Of a stretch of DNA of 64,000 nucleotides, positions 8,103 to 15,777 are shown one piece after another; the stretch's first letter is position 1; the number at the start of each line of letters is the position of its first letter. The stretch is from positions 7,162-71,161 of the forward strand of contig JBKJIJ010000027.1 of the NCBI GenBank assembly GCA_046598525.1, given 5' to 3'. A model generated the notes under the pieces. The model was not told where the DNA came from and ran no database searches. It was given only the letters and a program-made list of their open reading frames with translations. The DNA is from Methylotenera_A sp046598525. Its GTDB lineage: Bacteria > Pseudomonadota > Gammaproteobacteria > Burkholderiales > Methylophilaceae. A program made the position numbers and the translations under genes.

Positions 8103-8864
8103 TTATTTGTCTAAAAATAGTTTGTTTTCTGCCGCTAAAATTTCTTTCACTGAGCTGGCCGTATTTTTAGAAGCTGTATTTTTTAAACCTATATTCTTAA
8201 AACAAAGGTTTGCTTGATCCCAATCCACCACAGACCACCAAGCTTTTAGGTAATCGTTGCGGCGGCTTTCATATTGCAGGTAATAGGCATGCTCCCACAC
8301 ATCGTTTAACAAAATAGGCACTCGATTTTGCATTAATGGGTGGTCATGTCCTTTGGTGGTGATAATCTGCAATTTGCTATCTGGCTCAAAGCCTTTTACC
8401 AGCCACACCCAGCCTGATCCAAAGTGTTTTGCGCCCTCTTCTTCAAAACTTTTTTTAAAGGCGACTAAGCTACCAAAATCGCGATTAATCGCATCGCGCA
8501 GCTCGCCTTTTGGGTCGCTTACTCTAAAAGGCTTTAGTGCATTCCAAAAAAGGCTGTGATTCACATGTCCGCCTGCGTACTCATGCACCGCTTCTTTAAT
8601 CGATTCAGGTAATTTATCTAAATTGCACAATAGCCATAAAGCAGAATAAATTTGCAACTCAGGATAATCCAACAATATTTCATTGAGTTTTTTAACATAA
8701 GTGGCGTGATGAATATCGTGATGCAAAATCATCGTGCGCGAATCAATGTAGGGCTCTAATGCGGCATAGTCATATTTTAAAGGCGGCAAATGGTGCTTTT
8801 TTAAGCCAGATTCACTGCATAATTTGGTAACCGTTTGCAAAGCTTGGTGAATTAAATCGTCCAT
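8103..8864 (-). CDS. Superoxide dismutase, Fe/Mn family, with extended ends
   Basis: Converts superoxide to hydrogen peroxide and oxygen. The family core starts at LPPLKYDYAALEPYIDSRTM and carries the four metal ligands: His in ILHHDIHHATY, His in GHVNHSLFW, and Asp and His in LLNDVWEHAYYLQY. GGH before NHSLFW is the Mn-type residue pattern. At 253 residues it is longer than the usual 190-210, with about 24 extra N-terminal residues and a C-terminal tail containing a duplicated KNTAS (15 bp in the DNA). No clear signal peptide is seen, so it is probably cytosolic. A palindrome at 8928-8943 lies 64 bp upstream. The peroxide made could be removed by the catalase-fold protein encoded nearby. Confidence 0.95.
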   Translation of the reverse strand: MDDLIHQALQTVTKLCSESGLKKHHLPPLKYDYAALEPYIDSRTMILHHDIHHATYVKKLNEILLDYPELQIYSALWLLCNLDKLPESIKEAVHEYAGGHVNHSLFWNALKPFRVSDPKGELRDAINRDFGSLVAFKKSFEEEGAKHFGSGWVWLVKGFEPDSKLQIITTKGHDHPLMQNRVPILLNDVWEHAYYLQYESRRNDYLKAWWSVVDWDQANLCFKNIGLKNTASKNTASSVKEILAAENKLFLDK

Positions 8865-8927
8865 TTCTTTAATGCCTTAAATAGGTTTTTCTCAATTTGA
8901 ATGCTACTCGGTCAACAAAAAGACGTC

Positions 8928-8943
8928 TGTTCGCTTACGTACA
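8928..8943. promoter_or_regulatory. Crp/Fnr-type palindrome, site 7
   Basis: TGTTCG-CTTA-CGTACA, one arm mismatch, preceded by GTC. It lies 64 bp upstream of the superoxide dismutase start. Confidence 0.7.
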
Positions 8944-8971
8944 CTTATCTCTCTTTTTTACCAATAAACTC

Positions 8972-8987
8972 AGTCTGTTAGCGCACA
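8972..8987. promoter_or_regulatory. Crp/Fnr-type palindrome, site 8
   Basis: AGTCTG-TTAG-CGCACA. The right arm is good and the left arm is partial. It lies between the sod site and the regulator site. Confidence 0.45.
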
Positions 8988-9026
8988 TACAGCCATTTTT
9001 CATTAAGAATTAAATTAGCATCTGTA

Positions 9027-9042
9027 TGTTTGTTAACGAACA
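9027..9042. promoter_or_regulatory. Crp/Fnr-type palindrome, site 9
   Basis: TGTTTG-TTAA-CGAACA followed by GAC, one arm mismatch. It lies about 155 bp before the second Crp/Fnr gene. Confidence 0.65.
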
Positions 9043-9198
9043 GACAGCTATTAATCATTTGGGTAGGTTGTATTGGTTAAGTCGTCGTCATTAAGCGTAG
9101 TTTTATGTAGCCTCCGACATTCGGAAATGTCATGAATTTTCCTTTTGCCGCCTGTTGCCTTTTGAAATATAACAGTGCCAAAATAAAGGAAATACCAC

Positions 9199-9903
9199 GT
9201 GTCAACCAAACTAGCTGCCATTGGCAGCAATCGCTTATTAAATTTGCTTACCGATAATTGTCGTCAAAAATTTGTCGCCAATTGTGAGTTAGTCAGCATT
9301 AATTTAGGTGAGGTGCTAAGCAATCCTGGCGATGTCATTACTTATATCTATTTTCCTGTTGAAGGAATCATTTCTTGGGAAAAACAAGTGACTGGCAGCC
9401 CTTATTGGGTAGTCACGCTTATTGGCAATGAGGGCATGCTTTGCATTAGCCTGTTAATGGGCGTTAACGTTAGGCCTTGCCGCGCGGTGGTGCAAAAATC
9501 GGGCTTTGCCTTGCGCATGCCAGCCGCTATTTTTATCCAACAAATAGAGCTAAAACCGGCACTTAGCTTAGTGCTAAACCATTATGCTAATGTGATTTAT
9601 AACCAAGTTTTGCAAATTGCCGCTTGTAATCTATTCCATTTACTAGAAAACCGCTTGGCGCGATTGCTATTAATGTTTCACGATAGATCACAATCGGATG
9701 AGATTCATATTACGCAAGACCAGCTGGCCAAAATGCTTGGCGTACGCCGTGTAGGTGTTACCAAAGCCGCTGGCTCATTACAACGCAAAAACTTAATTAG
9801 TTATGTTCGTGGTAGCGTTATTATTCATGATATCAATGGCTTAAAAGCAGTTTCTTGTGTATGTTATGAAGCGGATATTAAGACTTATAACAGCATAATG
9901 TAG
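9199..9903 (+). CDS. Crp/Fnr family transcriptional regulator (paralogue 2)
   Basis: A 234-residue paralogue of the regulator at 4884. It has the same beta-roll (INLGEVLSNPGDVITYIYFP, VTLIGNEGMLCISLLMG) and winged helix (ITQDQLAKMLGVRRVGVTKA). Recognition-helix residues RRxGVTxAAxxLQ are conserved between the two. The C-terminus has CVCYE, matching CCECYE in paralogue 1. The start is GTG at 9199, with AAAGGA about 8 bp before it. The GNEG-x-L-x-ISLxMG segment before the long helix is also shared. The effector is unknown. Palindromes lie both upstream (9027) and just downstream (9933). Confidence 0.9.
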   Translation: MSTKLAAIGSNRLLNLLTDNCRQKFVANCELVSINLGEVLSNPGDVITYIYFPVEGIISWEKQVTGSPYWVVTLIGNEGMLCISLLMGVNVRPCRAVVQKSGFALRMPAAIFIQQIELKPALSLVLNHYANVIYNQVLQIAACNLFHLLENRLARLLLMFHDRSQSDEIHITQDQLAKMLGVRRVGVTKAAGSLQRKNLISYVRGSVIIHDINGLKAVSCVCYEADIKTYNSIM

Positions 9904-9928
9904 GTAATGCAGTCGCGGTCAAACACGC

Positions 9929-9952
9929 AGTCTGTACGCTATCGTACAGACT
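9929..9952. promoter_or_regulatory. Crp/Fnr-type palindrome, site 10 (best copy)
   Basis: Perfect 10-bp arms, AGTCTGTACG and CGTACAGACT, around CTAT. The 16-bp core is 9933-9948. It lies after the second regulator gene and about 130 bp before the MCE permease gene. As RNA it could also form a hairpin, but no U-run follows. Confidence 0.75.
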
Positions 9953-10079
9953 TTAAAAGCAAACTATTTGATGATTATAATTATGCATTCCGCCAACTCT
10001 CAATCATCCAAAATCTTACCGTTTAAAACCTCAACATTAGCCACATTAAACCTACTGATGCTTGCATTCTAATTTATCA

Positions 10080-10925
10080 ATGACAGCCATCAGCAAGCCA
10101 AGTAAGTTAGCCGCAAGCCCACTCGCCACCCCCAATTTATTTGAGCGTGTGGGTAAAAGCACGGTTGATCAAATTAAGCAATTGCTTGAAGCGCTTAGTT
10201 TTATTGGCGAAACAGCCCATGCCTTGGTTAAAAGCATTATCCAACCACAGCGCATTCGCTGGCGGCCAATTCTGTTTAATATCCGCACCGCAGGCTTTGA
10301 TGCATTGCCGATTGTAGGATTATTATCGTTTTTACTGGGCATTGTGGTGGCTTACCAAGGCGCTGGCCAGCTAAGACAATATGGCGCCAATATTTTTGTG
10401 GCCGATTTAGTCGGGCTTTCGATGTTGCGCGAATTTGCGCCTTTAATGACCGCCATTATTATTGCTGGCCGCTCAGGCTCTGCTTACGCCGCGCAAATTG
10501 GCACCATGGCGGTAACCGAAGAAATTGATGCCATGCGCACCTTAGGCATATCGCCACAAGAGCTTTTAGTGCTGCCAAAAGTCATTGCTTTGTTTATTGC
10601 CATGCCTTTGTTAACCGTATTTGCCGATGCGCTAGGCGTATTTGGCGGCATGTTAATGGCGCAGCAACAATTAGATGTAGGATTTGTTGAATTTTTAGAC
10701 CGCTTTGTTAAAGCCGTTAGCCCTACCGCGTTTATGATTGGCGTTGGTAAAGCGCCCATATTTGCGCTGATTATTGCCATGGTTGGCTGCTTTCAAGGTT
10801 TTAGAACCAGAGGCGGCGCTGACAGCGTAGGCCGCCAAACTACGCGCAGCGTGGTGCAATCTATTTTCTTGGTGATTGTGGCCGATGCCTTGTTTTCGGT
10901 GGCTTTTAGCATGTTGGATTTATAA
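10080..10925 (+). CDS. MlaE-family ABC transporter permease
   Basis: Inner-membrane permease of an MCE-type lipid transporter, which moves phospholipid-like molecules between inner and outer membranes. The family core follows a hydrophilic N-terminal stretch: LPIVGLLSFLLGIVVAYQG, LREFAPLMTAIIIAGRSGSA, GTMAVTEEIDAMRTLGI, and a C-terminal GCFQGFRTRGGADSVG. Several hydrophobic helices are evident. Length is about 281 residues from ATG 10080; an in-frame TTG at 10062 is an alternative start and neither has a strong ribosome site. The gene is first in a four-gene operon with ATPase, MCE protein and lipoprotein. Palindrome site 10 lies upstream. Confidence 0.93.
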   Translation: MTAISKPSKLAASPLATPNLFERVGKSTVDQIKQLLEALSFIGETAHALVKSIIQPQRIRWRPILFNIRTAGFDALPIVGLLSFLLGIVVAYQGAGQLRQYGANIFVADLVGLSMLREFAPLMTAIIIAGRSGSAYAAQIGTMAVTEEIDAMRTLGISPQELLVLPKVIALFIAMPLLTVFADALGVFGGMLMAQQQLDVGFVEFLDRFVKAVSPTAFMIGVGKAPIFALIIAMVGCFQGFRTRGGADSVGRQTTRSVVQSIFLVIVADALFSVAFSMLDL

Positions 10926-10930
10926 GCGCC

Positions 10931-11770
10931 ATGACTAATACGCCCACCAATTCACCAGCGACTGATAGCGTGATAGAAATGCGCAATGTTTCTACCCGCT
11001 TTGGCAATAATATTGTGCACACCGATATTAATTTGACAGTAAATCGCGCCGAAATTTTTGCCATTATTGGCGGCAGTGGCTCTGGCAAATCTACCCTATT
11101 GCGCGAAATGATTTTGCTGCAAAAACCCAGCGCTGGCACTATTCAAATATTGGGTGTTAATCTGCAAGATATTAACGAAGATGATGCATTGGCGCTGTGC
11201 AAACGCTGGGGCGTGATGTTTCAAAATGGCGGTTTATTTGGCGCGTTAACCGTGCAAGAAAACGTCGGTTTGCCTTTGCGTGAGCATTCAACGCTATCAG
11301 AAACAGAAATTGATGAAATTGCTGTGGCCAAATTGGCGCTAACAGGCTTAAAGCCAGAAGCCAATCAACAATACCCATCTGAATTAAGTGGCGGCATGAT
11401 GAAACGTGCCGCGCTGGCGCGTGCCATTGCGCTAGAGCCAGAGCTATTATTTTTAGATGAGCCTACCGCAGGCCTAGACCCAGTAAGCGCCGCAGGGGTG
11501 GATGAGCTAGTGTTGCAGCTGCGCGACCAATTTGGCTTAACCATTGTAATGATTACGCACGATTTAGATTTGCTGTGGCAAGTGGCCGACCGCGTGGCGG
11601 TGTTGGCGGATGGCAAAGTGCAAGCGGTGGATTCTATGTTGAATTTATCGAATAGTGAAAACCCAGCGGTAAAAATGTTTTTTGACGGCCCGCGCGCCCG
11701 CTTTGCGCAAGAGCAAAATGCGTACAAAAACAATACGCAAAGCGCGCCATCAAATCCAATCAGTATGTAA
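10931..11770 (+). CDS. MCE transporter ATPase (MlaF-like)
   Basis: A 279-residue ABC ATPase that powers the adjacent MCE permease. All ABC motifs are visible: Walker A GGSGSGKST, Q-loop GVMFQNGGLFGALTVQEN, signature LSGGMMKRAALARA, Walker B LLFLDEPTAGLDP and H-loop ITHD. LSGGMMKRAALARA and FQNGGLF are typical of MlaF-type rather than import or drug-export ATPases. It starts 5 bp after the permease gene. The stop TAA (11768-11770) forms part of the likely ribosome site for the next gene. The C-terminal 40 residues are polar and variable. Confidence 0.95.
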   Translation: MTNTPTNSPATDSVIEMRNVSTRFGNNIVHTDINLTVNRAEIFAIIGGSGSGKSTLLREMILLQKPSAGTIQILGVNLQDINEDDALALCKRWGVMFQNGGLFGALTVQENVGLPLREHSTLSETEIDEIAVAKLALTGLKPEANQQYPSELSGGMMKRAALARAIALEPELLFLDEPTAGLDPVSAAGVDELVLQLRDQFGLTIVMITHDLDLLWQVADRVAVLADGKVQAVDSMLNLSNSENPAVKMFFDGPRARFAQEQNAYKNNTQSAPSNPISM

Positions 11771-11779
11771 GGAATTATC

Positions 11780-12772
11780 ATCGAAACCAAAGTAAATTAT
11801 GCAGCGGTAGGCGCCTTTGTTTTATTACTGGGCGCCCTATTAATTGTGGCTATTTTGTGGCTGGCTTCTGGTGGCTCTTTGCAAAAAAAATATGATTTGT
11901 ATTTGGCCATTGTTGAAGAATCAGTGGCAGGCTTAAACCTTAATGCACCGGTTAAATACAACGGTGTAGATGTAGGCAAAGTGCAGCATATTCAGCTAGA
12001 CCCTAATAATCCACAACGCGTTAGGCTGCATTTTGCCATTGAGCGCGGCACGCCAATTAAGATAGACACGATTGCCGTATTAAAAACGCAAGGCTTAACC
12101 GGCATTGCCTATGTTGAGCTGGATGGCGGCGCCAAAAACGCGCCGGCTTTGGTGGCCGTTGGTAATGAGCCCTACCCTGTGATTCAAACCAAACCATCTT
12201 TGAGCACGCGTTTAGAGAATATTCTGACTTCTGTATTATCCAAGCTAGACAACACTTCTAGCACCATTGATTCATTGCTCAGCGCTGAAAATCGCGAATC
12301 GTTTAGAAGTGCGCTTGCGGATATTGCCATTGTTTCTAAAACCGTGGCCCAACGCAAAAAAGAGATTGATGCCGGTATTATAAATGCCGCACGCACAGCC
12401 GATAACACCGCGCGCGCCACTGAAAAGCTGAACCCGATATTGGATAAAATTCAGCCAACGGTTGAGCAATTAACCATTACCATTGCCCAAATTAACAAAA
12501 GTGCCGCCGCCATTGAAAAAGCCGCCGATGAAACCGCAATTGCCAGCACCAACGCAGGCAAAACGGTGACATCGGTAGGCAGCAATTTTGAGCGCTATAC
12601 CGCCGAAACATTGCCAGAAATACAGCGTTTATTGGCAGAATTAAATGCATTATCCGCCTCATTAAAACGCTTAAGCGAGCAAACCGAGCGCGACCCTGCC
12701 AGCCTGTTGCGTGGCAGAAGCGCTACGCCTAACGGCCCAGGTGAATCACCTTCTGAAAGTGTATCACCATGA
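11780..12772 (+). CDS. MCE domain protein (MlaD-like), apparent ATC start
   Basis: Periplasmic substrate-binding subunit anchored in the inner membrane. It has one N-terminal transmembrane helix (VGAFVLLLGALLIVAILWLA), then an MCE domain (LYLAIVEESVAGLNLNAPVK, YNGVDVGKV, GLTGIAYVELDGG), then a long helical tail. The only standard in-frame start before the MCE domain is GTG at 11846, which would cut the membrane helix. The reading frame is open back to the MlaF stop and encodes ETKVNYAAVGAF, which matches the usual N-terminus of this family after Met. TAAGGA lies 6 bp before ATC at 11780, so I place the start there. This is a rare start codon or a point change from ATG. About 330 residues. Confidence 0.85.
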   Translation: METKVNYAAVGAFVLLLGALLIVAILWLASGGSLQKKYDLYLAIVEESVAGLNLNAPVKYNGVDVGKVQHIQLDPNNPQRVRLHFAIERGTPIKIDTIAVLKTQGLTGIAYVELDGGAKNAPALVAVGNEPYPVIQTKPSLSTRLENILTSVLSKLDNTSSTIDSLLSAENRESFRSALADIAIVSKTVAQRKKEIDAGIINAARTADNTARATEKLNPILDKIQPTVEQLTITIAQINKSAAAIEKAADETAIASTNAGKTVTSVGSNFERYTAETLPEIQRLLAELNALSASLKRLSEQTERDPASLLRGRSATPNGPGESPSESVSP

Positions 12773-13440
12773 AAAATTCACTCAAACTAGCACCGCTTTT
12801 AATGTTGATTTTGGCAAGCGGCTGCTCTGCTTTATTGCCCAAGCCGCCTATTAATACCGCTTATTACGCGCTAATTGGCACGCCTTTAAAAGCGCAAGTT
12901 GGCAAAGTGCAGGCTGGCAAAGCGCAGGCTGGAAAAAATGTAGATTTAAAAAGTGCACTGCCAACGCTGATTGTTAACATGCCAAAAGCCGCCGCGGGAT
13001 ATGACACGCGACGCATGATTTACACGCGCACCGCGCACCAATTGGAATATTTTGCGCGCAATGAGTGGGTTGATACGCCTAGCTATATGCTGCAACCCTT
13101 GATGGTGGCGGCTATTGAGCAAACGCAGGCGTTTAATGCTGTGTTGCCTAAGCTGGCAGCGGTTAAAACCGATTTGCGATTGGAAACCGAAATGCTTGGC
13201 TTGTTGCAAGATTTTAATAGCAAGCCCAGCGTTGTGCGCTTTACCTTACGCGCCACCATTATTGATAATGCAAGCGGAAAAGTGATAGCCTTACGTGAGT
13301 TTATTAATCAGGTGCCCGCCGCCAGCGACAACCCTATTGGCGGCGTAAATGCGGCTAATTTGGCAGTAAATGGCCTACTGAAACAATTGGCGGATTTTTG
13401 TGCCGAAACGGCTAATAGCTTTAAAGTTAAAACTTCATAA
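12769..13440 (+). CDS. ABC-type transport auxiliary lipoprotein (PqiC-like)
   Basis: A 223-residue outer-membrane-type lipoprotein of the ABC transport auxiliary family. The lipobox is LASGC near residue 19, followed by INTAYYALIG and later RRMIYTRTAHQLEYFARNEW, both typical of this family. Such lipoproteins are thought to link MCE tunnels to the outer membrane. The gene overlaps the MCE gene by ATGA. A Lys/Gly/Gln stretch near residue 43 consists of three 5-residue units (QVGKV, QAGKA, QAGKN), an in-frame 15-bp tandem repeat. The final codons and stop lie in another 15-bp duplication (13432-13461). Confidence 0.88.
   Translation: MKNSLKLAPLLMLILASGCSALLPKPPINTAYYALIGTPLKAQVGKVQAGKAQAGKNVDLKSALPTLIVNMPKAAAGYDTRRMIYTRTAHQLEYFARNEWVDTPSYMLQPLMVAAIEQTQAFNAVLPKLAAVKTDLRLETEMLGLLQDFNSKPSVVRFTLRATIIDNASGKVIALREFINQVPAASDNPIGGVNAANLAVNGLLKQLADFCAETANSFKVKTS
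12895..12939 (+). repeat. In-frame 15-bp tandem repeat, three copies
   Basis: Three contiguous 15-bp units inside the lipoprotein gene encode QVGKV, QAGKA and QAGKN. Confidence 0.7.
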
Positions 13441-13461
13441 AATTAAACTTCACAAAATTAA
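13432..13461. repeat. 15-bp tandem duplication across a stop codon
   Basis: ACTTCATAAAATTAA is followed by ACTTCACAAAATTAA. The first copy contains the stop codon of the auxiliary lipoprotein gene; in the second copy the TAA reads CAA. Confidence 0.8.
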
Positions 13462-13547
13462 ACTCGCATTAAATACTCTTAATACTTTATTTAAATCAGC
13501 CATTAAACCTTAACTTTAAAAGAGGTTAGCCTTTTATTTTGGCTTGG

Positions 13548-15620
13548 TTACTTTTTACTATTCTTTTGCATCATGCTTGCGCAACCCGCCGCACGCTGTT
13601 TGGCCTCTTTGTTATCACCCGTATCTAATAATGGGATAACCGCCGCGATAGGATTAATAATCGCCAATAGCACTGAAGCGCCTAAGCGTAAGGCCACTGG
13701 CGTTTTCTCTAATGAAATTTTTGGGTTAGAAAACGTGCCAGTAACATTAACCGGCGTGCGCAATGCCAACGGGCTAAAGTCTTTAGGCAATGCCATGGCG
13801 CGCAAATTAAGCGTTTCCGTTGCCAATGATAATGAGCCATCCACCCAAATCGTAGTGTCTGTGGTATCTAATACCATGGCGCGTGGCGTAAATACGCCCT
13901 GCTTAGCTTGCAAATCCACCACCGCGCATTGCACAGGCAAGGCATCGTCACCCTTTAGCAAGGCACCAACAGATTGCGCTAAATCAATACCAGCCACTTC
14001 TAAGCCTAAATGCGAAACCGCGCCTTGATGCAGCTCACTTCTTACATTGCCATTTAAGCTGGCCAGCACTTCTGCGGTGGATTTTCCCTGCCCTTTTAAA
14101 ATAGCTCTGCCATTTAATTTGCCAGAAATATACGGTGGCAAACCGGCTTTACGATTCTGCTTAATCCAGCGCTCTAAACGCACGCCGTTCCAGCCTAAAT
14201 TGGCATCCCACAAGGCTTTTGAGCCGCGACCATCTAAGCTAATATCGCCTGTCAACCGGCCATCGGCTGTAGAGGCTTTAATATCGTTGATTGCCAATAC
14301 AGCATTTTTTAACTGAAGGTGGCCTTGTAGCGGCTTTAATGGCTCTAAAATTCGCGTTTTTAAATCTAAATATTGAATATCAATGCGCACATCGGCATTC
14401 ATTCTGCGCAATGAGGCTAAATCGAATGGTTTACGCGGCAACACTTTTTGCGCGTTTTTGGCCACCGTATCGGCCCCAAAAGCAGGGCCTAAATCGGTAA
14501 TCACCAGCCTTTTGCCTCCAAGTTTACCTTTTAGCAAGGGCGTTTTTAAACCTTTATCGTAAGTAAAATCGCCATTCAAAAGGCTCTCGCCAATGCTCAT
14601 TTTATTCAGTTTTACGCGCCACACTAGCCCTTTTTTATCAATAACGCCATTGGTATTAAAGGCCGATGTGGTTGGCAATGTCACTTTTAAAAAATCGCCA
14701 AAAGCCGCTAGTGAAGGCCCTTTTAAACTAAAATCGCCAGCAAAATCTTTTAAATGCATAATATTGGCAGTGGTGCCTTTAAACACCAAATGCGAGCGAC
14801 CAATATCGGCGCTAAGTTTTAAGGCAACAGGCAGCTTTTCAGATTTATCGGTTGATGTAGGCAAAGCACTGCTAGTGCTTAACTGCAGCTTAAATGGTTG
14901 CGCGCGATGGCGGCCAGTAGCGCTAGCCGATAAAACCTTGTCATTCGATTTAGCTAAATTTTTGCCCGTTTTATCAGTAATCAGCACATTATTTAGCGTT
15001 ACTTTGGCCTCAATTTGCGTTTTAAGCGGCACATCATCAATATGCAAAACGCCGTTTTTTAACACCAAGTAATCAAATGTTGGCAGTTGCAATACTTTAT
15101 TCGGATCTCTCGGTTTATCGCTAAATTGCCAAGTGGCGCGGCCATCGGCTCTGCGTTCAAAATAACCATCTAGCTTATCCGCCTGCAAACTTTTTATATG
15201 AATCGGCTTGCCGCGATACGCCCGCCATAAATCGATATAGCGCAATTTAAGATGCACATTTTCAGCCTGAATAAAATGCGGCTTATCGTTCCAAGCGGGT
15301 GCTTTTATATTAAGGCGGCTAGTTTTTAAATTAAGGCCACCTAAAAAGGTGATTTGAAAGGGTTTTGAAGCAGATACTGTTGAATTGGTGGGCTGAATTG
15401 GGCTTTTGTCTGTTTTATCTGTATTTTTTTCAGTTTTGGTTAAATTAACTGCATTACCAAAACTCACATCGCGTTTGAGCATACTAGATAATTGCGTTTG
15501 CACAGAGTCAGCTAGAAACGGCCAACCAGCATGCTCGCACAGCACAAATACAACAATGATAGCCGCTACCAGCAGCGAAATAATATTGACTTTGTTGAAA
15601 AATGGATGATTTAAAGCCAT
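13548..15620 (-). CDS. AsmA family protein
   Basis: A 690-residue envelope protein with one N-terminal membrane anchor (VNIISLLVAAIIVVFVLCEH), then a long beta-rich periplasmic region. AsmA-type segments include ADKLDGYFERRADGRATWQF, the FLKVTLP region, and a C-terminal domain with PLKPLQGHLQLKNAVLAIND, GSLSLATETLNLRAMALPKD and PVNVTGTFSNPKISL. AsmA-like proteins are thought to form bridges for phospholipid movement between membranes, which fits the MCE operon it faces. A regulatory palindrome (15734-15749) lies about 115 bp upstream, so it may share control with that operon. Confidence 0.9.
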   Translation of the reverse strand: MALNHPFFNKVNIISLLVAAIIVVFVLCEHAGWPFLADSVQTQLSSMLKRDVSFGNAVNLTKTEKNTDKTDKSPIQPTNSTVSASKPFQITFLGGLNLKTSRLNIKAPAWNDKPHFIQAENVHLKLRYIDLWRAYRGKPIHIKSLQADKLDGYFERRADGRATWQFSDKPRDPNKVLQLPTFDYLVLKNGVLHIDDVPLKTQIEAKVTLNNVLITDKTGKNLAKSNDKVLSASATGRHRAQPFKLQLSTSSALPTSTDKSEKLPVALKLSADIGRSHLVFKGTTANIMHLKDFAGDFSLKGPSLAAFGDFLKVTLPTTSAFNTNGVIDKKGLVWRVKLNKMSIGESLLNGDFTYDKGLKTPLLKGKLGGKRLVITDLGPAFGADTVAKNAQKVLPRKPFDLASLRRMNADVRIDIQYLDLKTRILEPLKPLQGHLQLKNAVLAINDIKASTADGRLTGDISLDGRGSKALWDANLGWNGVRLERWIKQNRKAGLPPYISGKLNGRAILKGQGKSTAEVLASLNGNVRSELHQGAVSHLGLEVAGIDLAQSVGALLKGDDALPVQCAVVDLQAKQGVFTPRAMVLDTTDTTIWVDGSLSLATETLNLRAMALPKDFSPLALRTPVNVTGTFSNPKISLEKTPVALRLGASVLLAIINPIAAVIPLLDTGDNKEAKQRAAGCASMMQKNSKK

Positions 15621-15733
15621 TTAAATCGCTTCAACTTTTGTATTGTATTGCCTAAAATGATTATTCAAATTTGGATGTAATAAAGGTGTAGTTAGCATTA
15701 CATTTTAGATTACTACATAGGCCGACATTTCTT

Positions 15734-15749
15734 TGTACGCAATCGTACA
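15734..15749. promoter_or_regulatory. Crp/Fnr-type palindrome, site 11
   Basis: TGTACG-CAAT-CGTACA, perfect 6-bp arms, about 115 bp upstream of the AsmA gene and just past the LysR stop. It is the most distant copy from the regulator genes. Confidence 0.65.
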
Positions 15750-15777
15750 TAAGCTAAAAATTAAACGATTAATACGC

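Larger units (their letters stand above)
8865..9198. other. 334-bp divergent spacer with three palindromes
   Basis: No credible gene is present. This control region lies between sod (minus) and the second Crp/Fnr gene (plus). It carries three copies of the palindrome at 8928, 8972 and 9027, the densest cluster in the window. Confidence 0.75.

Noticed and set aside
11365..11790. Long minus-strand frame opposite the MlaF-like ATPase
   Set aside because: Antisense to clear ABC motifs; a by-product of codon bias.
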